NCBI RefSeq assembly: GCF_028715765.1
Contig: NZ_JAQURE010000023.1
Coordinates: 1-52,983 of the forward strand
Reading direction: 5' to 3'
Source of the DNA: Rhodoferax sp.
Lineage (GTDB): Bacteria > Pseudomonadota > Gammaproteobacteria > Burkholderiales > Burkholderiaceae_C
Length of the DNA: 52,983 nt
The notes under the pieces were generated by a model. The model was given only the letters and a program-made list of their open reading frames with translations. It had not been told where the DNA came from and made no database searches. A program made the position numbers and the translations under genes. Below are positions 8,848 to 16,692 of the stretch, in pieces. Each line of letters opens with the position of its first letter. Position 1 is the stretch's first letter.

Positions 8848-9516
8848 GTGGACATGACATTTTTTCAATGGCTGGTGAACCACACGGCGCCTGCGCTGCC
8901 AGACCCGAGCGTGGCACGCTGGGCGCTGCATGCTGCTTGGGGGCTGCTGCTGGCGGCATTGACTTGGCGCGTGGGGCGGCGATTGCACCCTGGCGTGAGG
9001 GGGATGGGGGCTGGGATGCTGCTGCTGTGGGCGCTGTGGCCGGGGTCACAGTCGGTTGCTTTTGGGTTGGGGCTGGCTTTTCAGTCGCCCAGCGTGATGG
9101 CCGTGCTGCTGGCGCTGGCTTGGGTGCTGCCAGCACGCTCGATGCAGGACTATGCGGCGTTCACTGCTGGGCACAGCCGCACATCAAACTGGCCCACGAC
9201 CTTGCTCACTTTCGCGGGTGTGCTGTTGGGCTGGGTGCTGCTGGGCGACATGCTGGCCTGGTGGCCAGTGTCGGTGTACGCCTGGGGATTCAGCCCGGCG
9301 GCGCTGATGGCGGTGGCTGCGGTGTTGGCGCTGTGGTGGATGCTGGGCGGCTACCGCGCGCACCGACTGGCGTGGGTGTTGGCTTTGGCGCTAGGGTTTT
9401 TTGTGAGCTTACGGTTGCCCAGTGGCAATGTTTGGGATGCAATGCTTGACCCCTGGCTGTGGTTGGTGTTGCACGCTGTGCTGCTGCGCCGGTTGATGCC
9501 AAAACGCCGGGTTTGA
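8848..9516 (+). CDS. Hypothetical polytopic membrane protein paired with the sialidase-like gene
   Basis: A 222-residue, very hydrophobic protein with about six or seven predicted membrane segments (for example AAWGLLLAALTW, LTFAGVLLGWVLLGDMLAWW, ALMAVAAVLALWWML, LAWVLALALGFFVSL). It begins at GTG 8848 or ATG 8854, 6 or 12 bases after the sialidase-like gene, so the two are presumably co-translated. I recognise no catalytic motif. It could be a membrane partner for the upstream exported protein or a lipid- or glycan-handling protein; neither is shown by the sequence. Confidence 0.65.
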   Translation: MDMTFFQWLVNHTAPALPDPSVARWALHAAWGLLLAALTWRVGRRLHPGVRGMGAGMLLLWALWPGSQSVAFGLGLAFQSPSVMAVLLALAWVLPARSMQDYAAFTAGHSRTSNWPTTLLTFAGVLLGWVLLGDMLAWWPVSVYAWGFSPAALMAVAAVLALWWMLGGYRAHRLAWVLALALGFFVSLRLPSGNVWDAMLDPWLWLVLHAVLLRRLMPKRRV

Positions 9517-9518
9517 AT

Positions 9519-9567
9519 GCTCTCCTTCCCTCTTTGGGGGAAGGCAGGAAAGGCAGAGATGGGGGGC
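9519..9567. repeat. C/G-rich palindromic repeat, half element
   Basis: The segment TCTCCTTCCCTCTTTGGGGG followed by AAGGC can fold as CTTCCC/GGGGAAG. It is nearly the same as the right arm of the bipartite element at 10844-10942. It sits in the gap between the converging membrane-protein and GT39 genes. Confidence 0.6.
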
Positions 9568-9585
9568 TGACTTGCGGCCACCTGC

Positions 9586-11475
9586 TTATTGTTGATGTTT
9601 GCGCAGCAGCCACTCGCGTCTGAGCAACCATTGCTGTGGGTACCACACGTTGGCCCAGGTGATCTCGCCGCTGGCGTGGCGGCCTTTCACTTCCCAACGT
9701 TGGCCAAGCACGGTGCACTTTGGCAGGCACAGCGGCTCGGTTGCTTCATCAGCGGTTTGCAGCCACACCACTGCATCATGTTTTTCAAGCAAATCGCTTA
9801 GAAATAAAGCGTTGTCAGCTCTTGATAAGCTAGCACGGCCATCCCCGTCATAGGGCAAAAAACGGTTGCCTGGCAAGACAAATTCAAAGCGCTCAAACTG
9901 GCCGTTGAAGCTGCTGGGCACTGCCACCCGCTGCGCCGTGAGCGACCTGAGCACCGTTTCGCTGTAGTGCCCGGCCGCCCCGTTGAGTGGCGCGGTGGCC
10001 AGGCCAAACAGCGCAAACACCCCCAGCGTTGCGGCCAGGGTGCAAGCGCGTGTCCAGGCGGGTTGGATCAAGCCCGCTAGCACAACGCTTAAGCCAGCAG
10101 CCGTTGCCATCAGGCTCCAGACCACCTCAGTTGTACTGCCTAAATTCAGTACAAATTGCGCCCAGGCAATGCGCCCCAAAAATGCCAAAAACACCCCGCA
10201 CAACAGCAGCGACGGCACAAACCACAGCCGGCCAATGCGCTGCCAATAGAGCGCCAGCAGCATGGCCAGTGCCGGCATGGCCGGAATCAGATAGCGCGCC
10301 GAGCGCTGGCTGGGCAACGTGAACACCAGCAACCACACCGCCAGCCACACCCACAACACCTGCACAGGGGTCAGCTGGTTGTGCCACAGGCGCACACCGT
10401 GCCGCCACACCTGACGCGCACCCAGCACCATGCCCCCCAACACCACAAAGGCCAGCAAACCAGCGTTCTGCGCATAACCCAATGTCTGTGCCCACATGCT
10501 GAAGCCGCCGCCAAACAAAGCGGTGTGCCAGTAGCCGGCGCTGTTGCTCATCTTGCCCGCGTTTTCAGCCAGCACAAATTCTTGCCACACTGCGGCTGGG
10601 TCGGGGTCGAGCACAAACCACAGGCCAAAAATCCCCAGTGCCATGACGGCGCTCAAGCTCACTTTCAAGGTGGCATCAATGACTTGGGGCCAGCGCACAG
10701 GCCATTGGGTCACCAGCAAGGCACACCACAGCGTGGCTGCTGCCGGGGCAATCAGTGCAAACGATTTGTAGGCCAACCCCACACCCAAAGCCAGCCCTAG
10801 CCCGACGTGTACCTGCCAGCTCAGACCTTTGGGTTCTGCGGCCAGCCCCCATCCCAGCCTTCCCCCATGAGGGGAAGGAGTCACTTCCATAGACTGATTG
10901 ACTTCACTCCCTCCCTCTTTGGGGGAGGGTTGGGGTGGGGGCTTGCGGTCTGGTTCACTGCGCTGCGCCGCATCAGCATGCTGCAGCCAGCGCCACAGCA
11001 GCACAAACATCGGCAGGCTGAGCCAAAAGGTCTCAGGCGCGCTGGTCAGGTAGGTGCGGCCAAACCTGAAGGTGCAGAAAAAAGCCAGGTAAATGCAGGC
11101 CGCCAGCAGGGCGCGATGGGTGTCTCGGCTGATGCGTTGCACCGTGAAACCAATGGCACCTGCCAGCAGCAAGGTGTAGGCCACGCTGGGCGCGCGCAGC
11201 GCGGCCATGGTCCAGTGCTGCCCCCAGTCTCCGGCCAGCATGGCCTGCCAAAACAGCATGGGCGGCTTGGTGTTGCGCATGTGATCAAGCTCTGAGACCA
11301 GGGGCAGCCATTGCCCGCTGGCCGCTGTCAAGCGGGCAATATGGGTGTAAACCAGCTCGTCGCCATTGGTGGGCACATATTGCCCGTCCAGCCCCAGCAG
11401 GTACACCGCCACGGCCAGGCACAGCAGCGCCAGCCAGCCCAGCGTGGGCTTATTTGGCCGTGCGCTCTTTGGCAT
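9586..11475 (-). CDS. GT39/ArnT-like polyprenyl-phosphate-sugar glycosyltransferase
   Basis: A 629-residue, multi-spanning inner-membrane protein of the GT-C fold. The first periplasmic loop carries NGDELVYTHIA, and the acidic pair DE there is where ArnT/PMT-type enzymes hold the catalytic acid. TKPPMLFWQAML is another ArnT-family segment. These enzymes transfer a sugar from an undecaprenyl carrier to lipid A or another acceptor in the periplasm. Residues about 178-211 (PPPQPSPKEGG ... PSPHGGRLGWGLA) are unlike the rest and are encoded by an inverted DNA repeat inserted in frame in a loop between membrane segments. A further stretch near residues 548-564 overlaps a possible palindromic repeat. 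Its start overlaps the preceding lipoprotein gene by 26 bases. Confidence 0.82.
   Translation of the reverse strand: MPKSARPNKPTLGWLALLCLAVAVYLLGLDGQYVPTNGDELVYTHIARLTAASGQWLPLVSELDHMRNTKPPMLFWQAMLAGDWGQHWTMAALRAPSVAYTLLLAGAIGFTVQRISRDTHRALLAACIYLAFFCTFRFGRTYLTSAPETFWLSLPMFVLLWRWLQHADAAQRSEPDRKPPPQPSPKEGGSEVNQSMEVTPSPHGGRLGWGLAAEPKGLSWQVHVGLGLALGVGLAYKSFALIAPAAATLWCALLVTQWPVRWPQVIDATLKVSLSAVMALGIFGLWFVLDPDPAAVWQEFVLAENAGKMSNSAGYWHTALFGGGFSMWAQTLGYAQNAGLLAFVVLGGMVLGARQVWRHGVRLWHNQLTPVQVLWVWLAVWLLVFTLPSQRSARYLIPAMPALAMLLALYWQRIGRLWFVPSLLLCGVFLAFLGRIAWAQFVLNLGSTTEVVWSLMATAAGLSVVLAGLIQPAWTRACTLAATLGVFALFGLATAPLNGAAGHYSETVLRSLTAQRVAVPSSFNGQFERFEFVLPGNRFLPYDGDGRASLSRADNALFLSDLLEKHDAVVWLQTADEATEPLCLPKCTVLGQRWEVKGRHASGEITWANVWYPQQWLLRREWLLRKHQQ
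9785..9834 (-). repeat. Possible interspersed palindromic repeat, copy I (in frame inside the GT39 gene)
   Basis: On the plus strand the block CGCTTAGAAATAAAGCG, followed by TTGTCAGCTC, aligns with CGCTTATGAAATAAGCG and TAAGTAGCTA of copy D, apart from a few changes. The CTAGAGG block is missing, so this is the weakest copy and chance similarity is possible. If real, it encodes SLSRADNALFLSD of the transferase. Confidence 0.35.
10844..10942. repeat. Bipartite C/G-rich inverted repeat inserted in frame in the GT39 gene
   Basis: The left arm starts GCCCCCATCCCAGCCTTCCC and the reverse complement of the right arm starts GCCCCCACCCCAACCCTCCC. The arms pair over about 40 bases around a short centre, and each arm can also fold on itself (CCTTCCCC/GGGGAAGG on the left, CCCTCCC/GGGAGGG on the right). 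It is a REP- or BIME-like element. It has no stop codon in the transferase frame and adds a proline/glycine-rich loop. Confidence 0.75.
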
Positions 11476-11656
11476 AGCTGTCGTAGGTTTGGGTGGGAAC
11501 CTTGGCCAGGCAGTCTTTGCGGGCGGCAGGCGCTTGGGCTTCGCATTGGTTCACCGCCGCTTGATGCATCGATTCATACCAGGCCGAGGTTGAGCAGGCG
11601 CTCAACAGCATGGCACTCAAAGCCATGAAAACAGGGGCAAATCGGGGTGATGTCAT
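11450..11656 (-). CDS. Small lipoprotein, hypothetical
   Basis: A 68-residue protein with a clear lipoprotein signal: MTSPRFAPVFMALSAMLLSAC, where the lipobox LLSAC puts the acylated Cys at residue 21. The mature part is about 48 residues, with two further Cys (NQCEAQ, KDCLAK) that could form a disulfide in the periplasm. I do not recognise a named family. I chose the start at ATG 11656; the frame opens at 11674. The 3' end overlaps the start of the GT39 gene by 26 bases, suggesting translational coupling. Confidence 0.75.
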   Translation of the reverse strand: MTSPRFAPVFMALSAMLLSACSTSAWYESMHQAAVNQCEAQAPAARKDCLAKVPTQTYDSYAKERTAK

Positions 11657-11718
11657 CTGAAAAACTCCATGCAAAGGCCAATCAAAACCGTGGGCAACGC
11701 AATGCGCACCGCAGTTGA

Positions 11719-12252
11719 TTACAAGCCGGAATTATCAGGGTGCGCGGCGGGTTTTTGGGGCTTGCGGTGGCCAAAGGTCCAGTGGTCGTTGGCCAGGAAG
11801 TTGCTCACACTGGCCACCACAATGGCTAGCACATTGGCCACCAGGTAGTGCAACGAATGCGCTAGCCACAGCGTCAGGCCATATTGCAGCCCAATGCCCA
11901 ACCACGAGGCCAGCGCGTAGCGACCCAGCTGACCGCTGATGACTGAAAAGCGGGTGTGCGCCAATTCGGTGTGGTGGGCGTGCGCGGCTTGCACCCGGTC
12001 GGCCCAGGTCCATAACCGGTTCCAGGTGAAATTGTTGACGGTGGCCACGCTGATGGCCAGTGCCAGCGAGGCATAGAGCCGCTGGCGCGGGTTGGCAATG
12101 GCGGCAAACAGATGCTCCTGCGCCACAAACAGTACCACCATGTTGACCACCGTGCCGCTGGCACCCACCAAGCCGAACTTGATGTAGCGAAAGGTTTTCA
12201 GCCACTCGACGAGTTGGAAGGCGCGCTCAGACCAGCTGCTGATAGGTGTCAT
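11719..12252 (-). CDS. GtrA-family membrane protein
   Basis: A 177-residue protein with four hydrophobic segments. The opening FRYIKFGLVGASGTVVNMVVLF and NNFTWNRLWTW are the characteristic GtrA signatures. Members help flip or present undecaprenyl-phosphate-linked sugars for surface-polysaccharide modification. The ATG overlaps the stop of the upstream GT9 gene by 4 bases (ATGA), so the two are co-translated. With the GT39 gene downstream this looks like a carrier-linked sugar modification module: GtrA could supply the flipped sugar and the GT39 enzyme transfer it. That functional link is inference. Confidence 0.88.
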   Translation of the reverse strand: MTPISSWSERAFQLVEWLKTFRYIKFGLVGASGTVVNMVVLFVAQEHLFAAIANPRQRLYASLALAISVATVNNFTWNRLWTWADRVQAAHAHHTELAHTRFSVISGQLGRYALASWLGIGLQYGLTLWLAHSLHYLVANVLAIVVASVSNFLANDHWTFGHRKPQKPAAHPDNSGL

Positions 12253-13523
12253 GCGTGAAGAACCGGTTCAGAACCTAAGGCGGCGTGGCTGCAGTCTGCT
12301 TGGGATGGAACCGTTTGATTTAATATTTGTAGTGCCTCACGCAACACTGGTAAGGGCTGTAGGCGTTTTAGGCATTGATTGTCACCATCGCAAAAAGTTT
12401 GCCGGTGGTTGTAGGCAGACAGGCAGGGTGAACACGCCACACCAGCTTCAAGCACGCGGGCCCGCGGCCCCAGCGGGCCGTAGAGGCGACCGGTTTCGGG
12501 GCCGAAAAACACCATGGTTTGAATCGGTGTCAGGCTGGCAAAGTGGCCGGGACCGCCGTCGTTGGTGATGAGCAGCTGGGCGGCGTGAAACAGCATCAGC
12601 AACTCGCGAATGCTTTTGGTGTAGCCGGTTAAATCCACGCAGAACTCACTGGCCACGTCTGCACGCAGTTGGCTGGCCAGCGCGGCATCGTCTCGCAGGC
12701 CAATCAGCCCCACGGCATGACCCGCATCCACCAAGCCTTTGGCCAGCTGGGCGTAATGCGATGCTGGCCAGGCGCGCTCGGGCAGCAAGCCGCCTCCGGC
12801 GTAGAGCAGCACCACTTGGCGGCCAGCCAGGGTGGGGTGGTCGGCATGCATTTTTTGCCGGTAGCGGGTCAGCTCGGCGGCGTCAAAAGGCACTGACAGA
12901 CAGGTGTCAGAGGGTAAGGCGCGCACCGGTGCCGCTTTGTGGCGCGGCATGGCGGCATCGTCCAGCGCGTCCACCAGCGACAAAAATTGTTGCGTGATGT
13001 GTTGGTAGGGGTTGTAGGGAATGGCGCGGTTGATGAAGCTGCCGCGGTACAAACCTTCTTGCGTGTGCGGGGTGAAGCCAGCACGCAGCGGCGCACCAGA
13101 GAGGTAGCTCATCAAGCTGCTGATGCGGGAAAACAGTTCGCAGTCAATCACCGCGTCCAGCGGCAAGGCGCGCAGGGTTTGGCTCACACGCCAAATGTCG
13201 CCCAGCAGCCCCAGGCCTGCGCTGTCGTCAAGGGCATGCAGGTGCTCTGACTTGGCCAAGCCCAACAGCTTGGCGACTTCCTGGTTTTTTTTGAGCTGCA
13301 ACACGTGCACCGTGGCGCTGGGGTAGCGCTGGCGCAGGGCGGCAAACATCGGGCCGGCCAGCACCACACTGCCCATTTCAGATAACAAGATCACCAGAAT
13401 ATGGCGCGGCGCTTGGGGCATGACTTGCACCTTGTTGCCCCAAAGCCTTGCCCACAGCGACACCGCTGCACACAAGGCCTGACCCACCCAGCGGTCAATC
13501 CAGCGTTGTGTTTGCAGCTTCAT
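12249..13523 (-). CDS. Glycosyltransferase family 9 (heptosyltransferase-like)
   Basis: A 424-residue protein of the ADP-heptose:LPS heptosyltransferase type. The N-terminal domain has HILVILLSEMGSVVLAGPMF and the repeated Rossmann pattern. The C-terminal nucleotide-sugar site is TNDGGPGHFASL followed by FFGPETGRLYGP. WaaC/WaaF proteins are usually about 320-350 residues, so this one is longer and probably a paralogue with another acceptor. It starts 23 bases downstream of metK on the same strand and overlaps gtrA by 4 bases. It probably acts at the cytoplasmic face of the inner membrane on LPS core or a related glycan. Confidence 0.85.
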   Translation of the reverse strand: MKLQTQRWIDRWVGQALCAAVSLWARLWGNKVQVMPQAPRHILVILLSEMGSVVLAGPMFAALRQRYPSATVHVLQLKKNQEVAKLLGLAKSEHLHALDDSAGLGLLGDIWRVSQTLRALPLDAVIDCELFSRISSLMSYLSGAPLRAGFTPHTQEGLYRGSFINRAIPYNPYQHITQQFLSLVDALDDAAMPRHKAAPVRALPSDTCLSVPFDAAELTRYRQKMHADHPTLAGRQVVLLYAGGGLLPERAWPASHYAQLAKGLVDAGHAVGLIGLRDDAALASQLRADVASEFCVDLTGYTKSIRELLMLFHAAQLLITNDGGPGHFASLTPIQTMVFFGPETGRLYGPLGPRARVLEAGVACSPCLSAYNHRQTFCDGDNQCLKRLQPLPVLREALQILNQTVPSQADCSHAALGSEPVLHA

Positions 13524-13546
13524 GGGCAGGGTGGGCGGTGCGCGGG

Positions 13547-14728
13547 TTACAGGCCAGCCGCGGCACGCAAGGCAGCGGCGCGGTCGGTGCGCTCCCAGGT
13601 GAACTCGGGCTCTTCACGGCCAAAGTGGCCATATGCCGCAGTTTTCTCGTAGATCGGGCGCAGCAAGTCAAGCATCTGGATGATGCCGCGTGGGCGCAGG
13701 TCGAAGTGGATGTTGACCAAAGCCGCAATTTCATCGTCAGGAATCACGCCCGTGCCTTCGGTGTACACCGTCACGTTCATCGGTTTGGCCACCCCAATGG
13801 CGTAGGCCACTTGCACCTGGCACTGGCGCGCCAAGCCCGCGGCCACAATGTTTTTCGCCACGTAGCGGGTGGCGTAGGCGGCCGAACGGTCTACCTTGCT
13901 GGGGTCTTTGCCGCTGAAGGCACCACCACCGTGTGGGCAAGCGCCGCCGTAGGTGTCCACAATGATCTTGCGACCGGTCAGGCCGCAATCGCCTTGCGGT
14001 CCCCCCACCACAAAGCGGCCGGTGGGGTTGATGAGGTACTTGGTGTCAGCCGTGAGCCATTCTTTGGGCAACACGGGTTTGATGATTTCTTCGCGAATGG
14101 CTTCGTAAAACGCATCGGTCATGCGGTTACCCAGGCTCATCTCGGGGCTGTGCTGGGTTGACAACACCACGGTGTCAATGCTGTGCGGTTTGCCGTCCAC
14201 ATAGCGCATGGTGACCTGGCTCTTGGCATCCGGGCGCAAAAACGGCAGACGGCCATCTTTGCGCAACTGGGCTTGGCGCTCCACCAGGCGGTGCGCGTAG
14301 TAAATGGGGGCGGGCATCAATTCAGGGGTTTCGTTGCAAGCGTAGCCAAACATCAGGCCTTGGTCGCCAGCGCCGGTGTTGAGGTGGTCGTCAGACGCAT
14401 GGTCAACGCCTTGCGCGATGTCGTTGCTTTGCTTGTCGTAGGCCACCAGCACGGCACAGCCTTTGTAGTCAATGCCGTATTCGGTGTTGTCGTAGCCAAT
14501 GCGCTTGATGGTGTCGCGCGCCACCTGGATGTAATCCACATTGGCGTTGGTGGTGATTTCACCGGCCAGCACCACCAAGCCGGTGTTGCACAGGGTTTCG
14601 GCGGCCACCCGTGACTTAGGGTCTTGTTTGAAGATGGCATCCAAAATGGCGTCTGAAATTTGGTCAGACACCTTGTCGGGATGGCCTTCAGAGACGGATT
14701 CGGAAGTGAAAAGAAAGTCGTTGGACAT
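13547..14728 (-). CDS. metK: S-adenosylmethionine synthase
   Basis: A 393-residue methionine adenosyltransferase, which makes SAM from methionine and ATP. Diagnostic motifs are [19 protein letters not shown] at the N-terminus, [12 protein letters not shown] near residue 120, and [19 protein letters not shown], the phosphate-binding loop. The ATG at 14728 ([12 protein letters not shown]) is preceded by a good AGGAG site; the frame is open further upstream but without family sequence. It diverges from the LpxL-like pair across a 192-base gap. GT9 follows closely on the same strand. Confidence 0.97.
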   Translation of the reverse strand: MSNDFLFTSESVSEGHPDKVSDQISDAILDAIFKQDPKSRVAAETLCNTGLVVLAGEITTNANVDYIQVARDTIKRIGYDNTEYGIDYKGCAVLVAYDKQSNDIAQGVDHASDDHLNTGAGDQGLMFGYACNETPELMPAPIYYAHRLVERQAQLRKDGRLPFLRPDAKSQVTMRYVDGKPHSIDTVVLSTQHSPEMSLGNRMTDAFYEAIREEIIKPVLPKEWLTADTKYLINPTGRFVVGGPQGDCGLTGRKIIVDTYGGACPHGGGAFSGKDPSKVDRSAAYATRYVAKNIVAAGLARQCQVQVAYAIGVAKPMNVTVYTEGTGVIPDDEIAALVNIHFDLRPRGIIQMLDLLRPIYEKTAAYGHFGREEPEFTWERTDRAAALRAAAGL

Positions 14729-14864
14729 GATTGAAAAGCTCCTAAAAATAAAACAACAGGGTTTGCGTTGCTTTGGCTTTTGGGGGCTTTCAGCGAACGC
14801 TTTAGCAGAGGTGTCAATGATTTGACAAGGCACAATGGCGTCTTTTAGGGCAGCCGAAAGTGTG

Positions 14865-14899
14865 TGTCGCCCTGCAAGTAGTTCTGTAACTCGGCGACA
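14865..14899. other. 7-bp inverted repeat in the metK/lpxL-like intergenic region
   Basis: TGTCGCC (14865-14871) and GGCGACA (14893-14899) are perfect complements around a 21-base loop. On the minus strand this lies about 140-170 bases ahead of metK, in its probable leader; on the plus strand it lies just before the acyltransferase start. I could not match it to a known riboswitch class. Confidence 0.35.
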
Positions 14900-14920
14900 G
14901 CGCATAGTTTATCTCAGCCC

Positions 14921-15751
14921 ATGACCACCCTTTTCAAAATCATGTCTTACCTGCCGCTGTGGCTGCTGCACGCCAAAGGCTGGGTGTTGGGCTGGCTGGC
15001 GTTTGGCTTGTCGGGGGTCTACCGGCGCCGTTTTTTGGCCAACGCCAGGCTGGCCGGCTTGCCCTGGCGCAGCATTCGGGCGGCGGTGGGCGAGAGTGGC
15101 AAGTTGGTGCTGGAGCTGCCGCGCTTGTGGTTGGGCTCACCAGTGCCCGTGTTGTGGGCGGGCGCCCAGCATGTGGAGGCAGCTTTGGCGCAGGGGCGCG
15201 GCATTGTGTTTTTGACACCGCATTTGGGCTGCTTTGAGATCACTGCCCAGGCTTACGCCCAGCGCTTTGCCGCCGCTGGCAAACCCATGACAGTGCTGTT
15301 TCGCCCGCCACGTCAGACTTGGCTGCGTGCCGTGGTGCAGGCCTCGCGTCAGCGCCCGGGTTTGCTGACCGCGCCCACCACGCTCTCCGGGGTCAAGCAG
15401 ATGATCAAAGCGCTCAAACGCGGCGAGTCGGTCGGCTTGCTGCCAGACCAAGTGCCGCCGCGGGGCATGGGGGTGTGGGTGCCATTTTTTGGCGCACCGG
15501 CCTATACCATGACCTTGTCGGTGCGCTTGCTGCAGCAAACCGGGGCTTGTGTGCTGCTGGCGTGGGGCGAGCGTCTGCCTTCGGGGCAAGGCTTTCGGGT
15601 GCATGTGCAGCCACTGCCAGAGACGCTGCCCACCGGCCTGGAAGAGGCTGCCAGCGCCATCAACCAAGCCATGGAGGGCTTGGTGCGACAGTGTCCACAG
15701 CAGTATTTGTGGGGCTATGCACGTTACAAACAGCCGCGTGAGCTGCTTTGA
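14921..15751 (+). CDS. LpxL/HtrB-family lysophospholipid/lipid A acyltransferase (first of a pair)
   Basis: A 276-residue protein with an N-terminal membrane helix (LPLWLLHAKGWVLGWLAFGL). The acyltransferase motif is in LTPHLGCFEITAQ, an HX4E, and LLPDQVPPRGMGVWVPFFG is the LpxL-family segment near residues 175-192. Such enzymes add secondary acyl chains to Kdo2-lipid IVA at the inner membrane. It is followed 18 bases later by a second family member. Which of the two acts first cannot be told from sequence. Confidence 0.88.
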   Translation: MTTLFKIMSYLPLWLLHAKGWVLGWLAFGLSGVYRRRFLANARLAGLPWRSIRAAVGESGKLVLELPRLWLGSPVPVLWAGAQHVEAALAQGRGIVFLTPHLGCFEITAQAYAQRFAAAGKPMTVLFRPPRQTWLRAVVQASRQRPGLLTAPTTLSGVKQMIKALKRGESVGLLPDQVPPRGMGVWVPFFGAPAYTMTLSVRLLQQTGACVLLAWGERLPSGQGFRVHVQPLPETLPTGLEEAASAINQAMEGLVRQCPQQYLWGYARYKQPRELL

Positions 15752-15769
15752 ATAGATGGACTTGAAGTC

Positions 15770-16639
15770 ATGACGACCCGCTTTTTTTTGCTCATGATGC
15801 GCGCTCTGGCGTGGTTGCCGCTGGCATGGGTGCGCGCTTTGGGACACCTGCTGGGGTGGCTGCTGTATGCCGTGGTGGGGTCGCGCAGGCGCGTGGTGCA
15901 AACCAATCTGCGGCTGTGTTTTGCCGGGCTTGAACCGACCCAGGTGCGGGCGTTGTCACGCCGGGTGTTTGTGCGCTTTGCCCAGGCGTGGCTGGATCGG
16001 GGTTGGCTCTGGCATGGCTCTGAACGGGTGTTGCGCCAGCGCCTGCATTTGACGGGCGCGGTCAGCGAACTCAGCGGCCAAGACCCAACGGTGATTTTTG
16101 CCCCGCATTTTGTGGGTCTGGATGCTGGCTGGACGGCGCTCACACAGCAACTGCCGCGCCACTTCACCACCATTTACACCGCGCAGGCCAACCCGGTGGC
16201 AGACGCCTGGATTTTGCGTGGCCGCCAACGCTTTACCTCAGGGCGTTTGTTTGGCCGGGTCGAGGGCGTGAAAACGATTGTGTCGAGCTTGCGCCAGGGG
16301 GATGTGCTTTACCTGTTGCCCGACATGAATTTTGGGCCGCATGAGTCGGTGTTTGTGCCGTTTTATGGTGTGCAGGCCTGCACCGTGCCGTCTTTGTCGC
16401 GCTTTGCCAAGCTCGGGCGTGCCAAGGTGGTGCCTGTGGTGACCCGCATGACGGATGCGGGCTACGACGTGCAGGTGTTGCCGGCCTGGACCCACTTTCC
16501 AGGTGACGATGCGCTGATAGACACCGCACTGATGAACCAGCACCTGCAAAGTTACATCGATGCCATGCCCGAGCAGTATTACTGGGTGCACAAACGGTTC
16601 AAAGACCGGCCTGCTGATGAGGCTGAAATTTATACGTAA
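15770..16639 (+). CDS. LpxL/HtrB-family lipid A acyltransferase (second of a pair)
   Basis: A 289-residue paralogue of the gene before it. An N-terminal hydrophobic helix is followed by IFAPHFVGLDAGWTAL, which contains HX4D, then LLPDMNFGPHESVFVPFYG and YWVHKRFKDRP, the usual C-terminal LpxL/LpxM signature. It probably adds the other secondary acyl chain of lipid A. Its stop codon touches repeat copy C, which fills the whole gap to the convergent yihA gene. Confidence 0.9.
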   Translation: MTTRFFLLMMRALAWLPLAWVRALGHLLGWLLYAVVGSRRRVVQTNLRLCFAGLEPTQVRALSRRVFVRFAQAWLDRGWLWHGSERVLRQRLHLTGAVSELSGQDPTVIFAPHFVGLDAGWTALTQQLPRHFTTIYTAQANPVADAWILRGRQRFTSGRLFGRVEGVKTIVSSLRQGDVLYLLPDMNFGPHESVFVPFYGVQACTVPSLSRFAKLGRAKVVPVVTRMTDAGYDVQVLPAWTHFPGDDALIDTALMNQHLQSYIDAMPEQYYWVHKRFKDRPADEAEIYT

Positions 16640-16692
16640 AAATAGGCTCTAGCGTTTATGTATAAAGCGCTAATAGCTATATAAATTATAGC
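16640..16692 (-). repeat. Interspersed palindromic repeat, copy C (inverted)
   Basis: On the minus strand it reads TATAGCTATTAGCGCTTTAT, then ACATAAACGCTAGAGCCTAT, then TTT. The repeat exactly spans the gap between the acyltransferase stop (16637-16639) and the yihA stop (16693-16695). The palindrome TAGCGCTTTAT / ATAAACGCTA could form a hairpin in transcripts from both sides. Confidence 0.88.
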
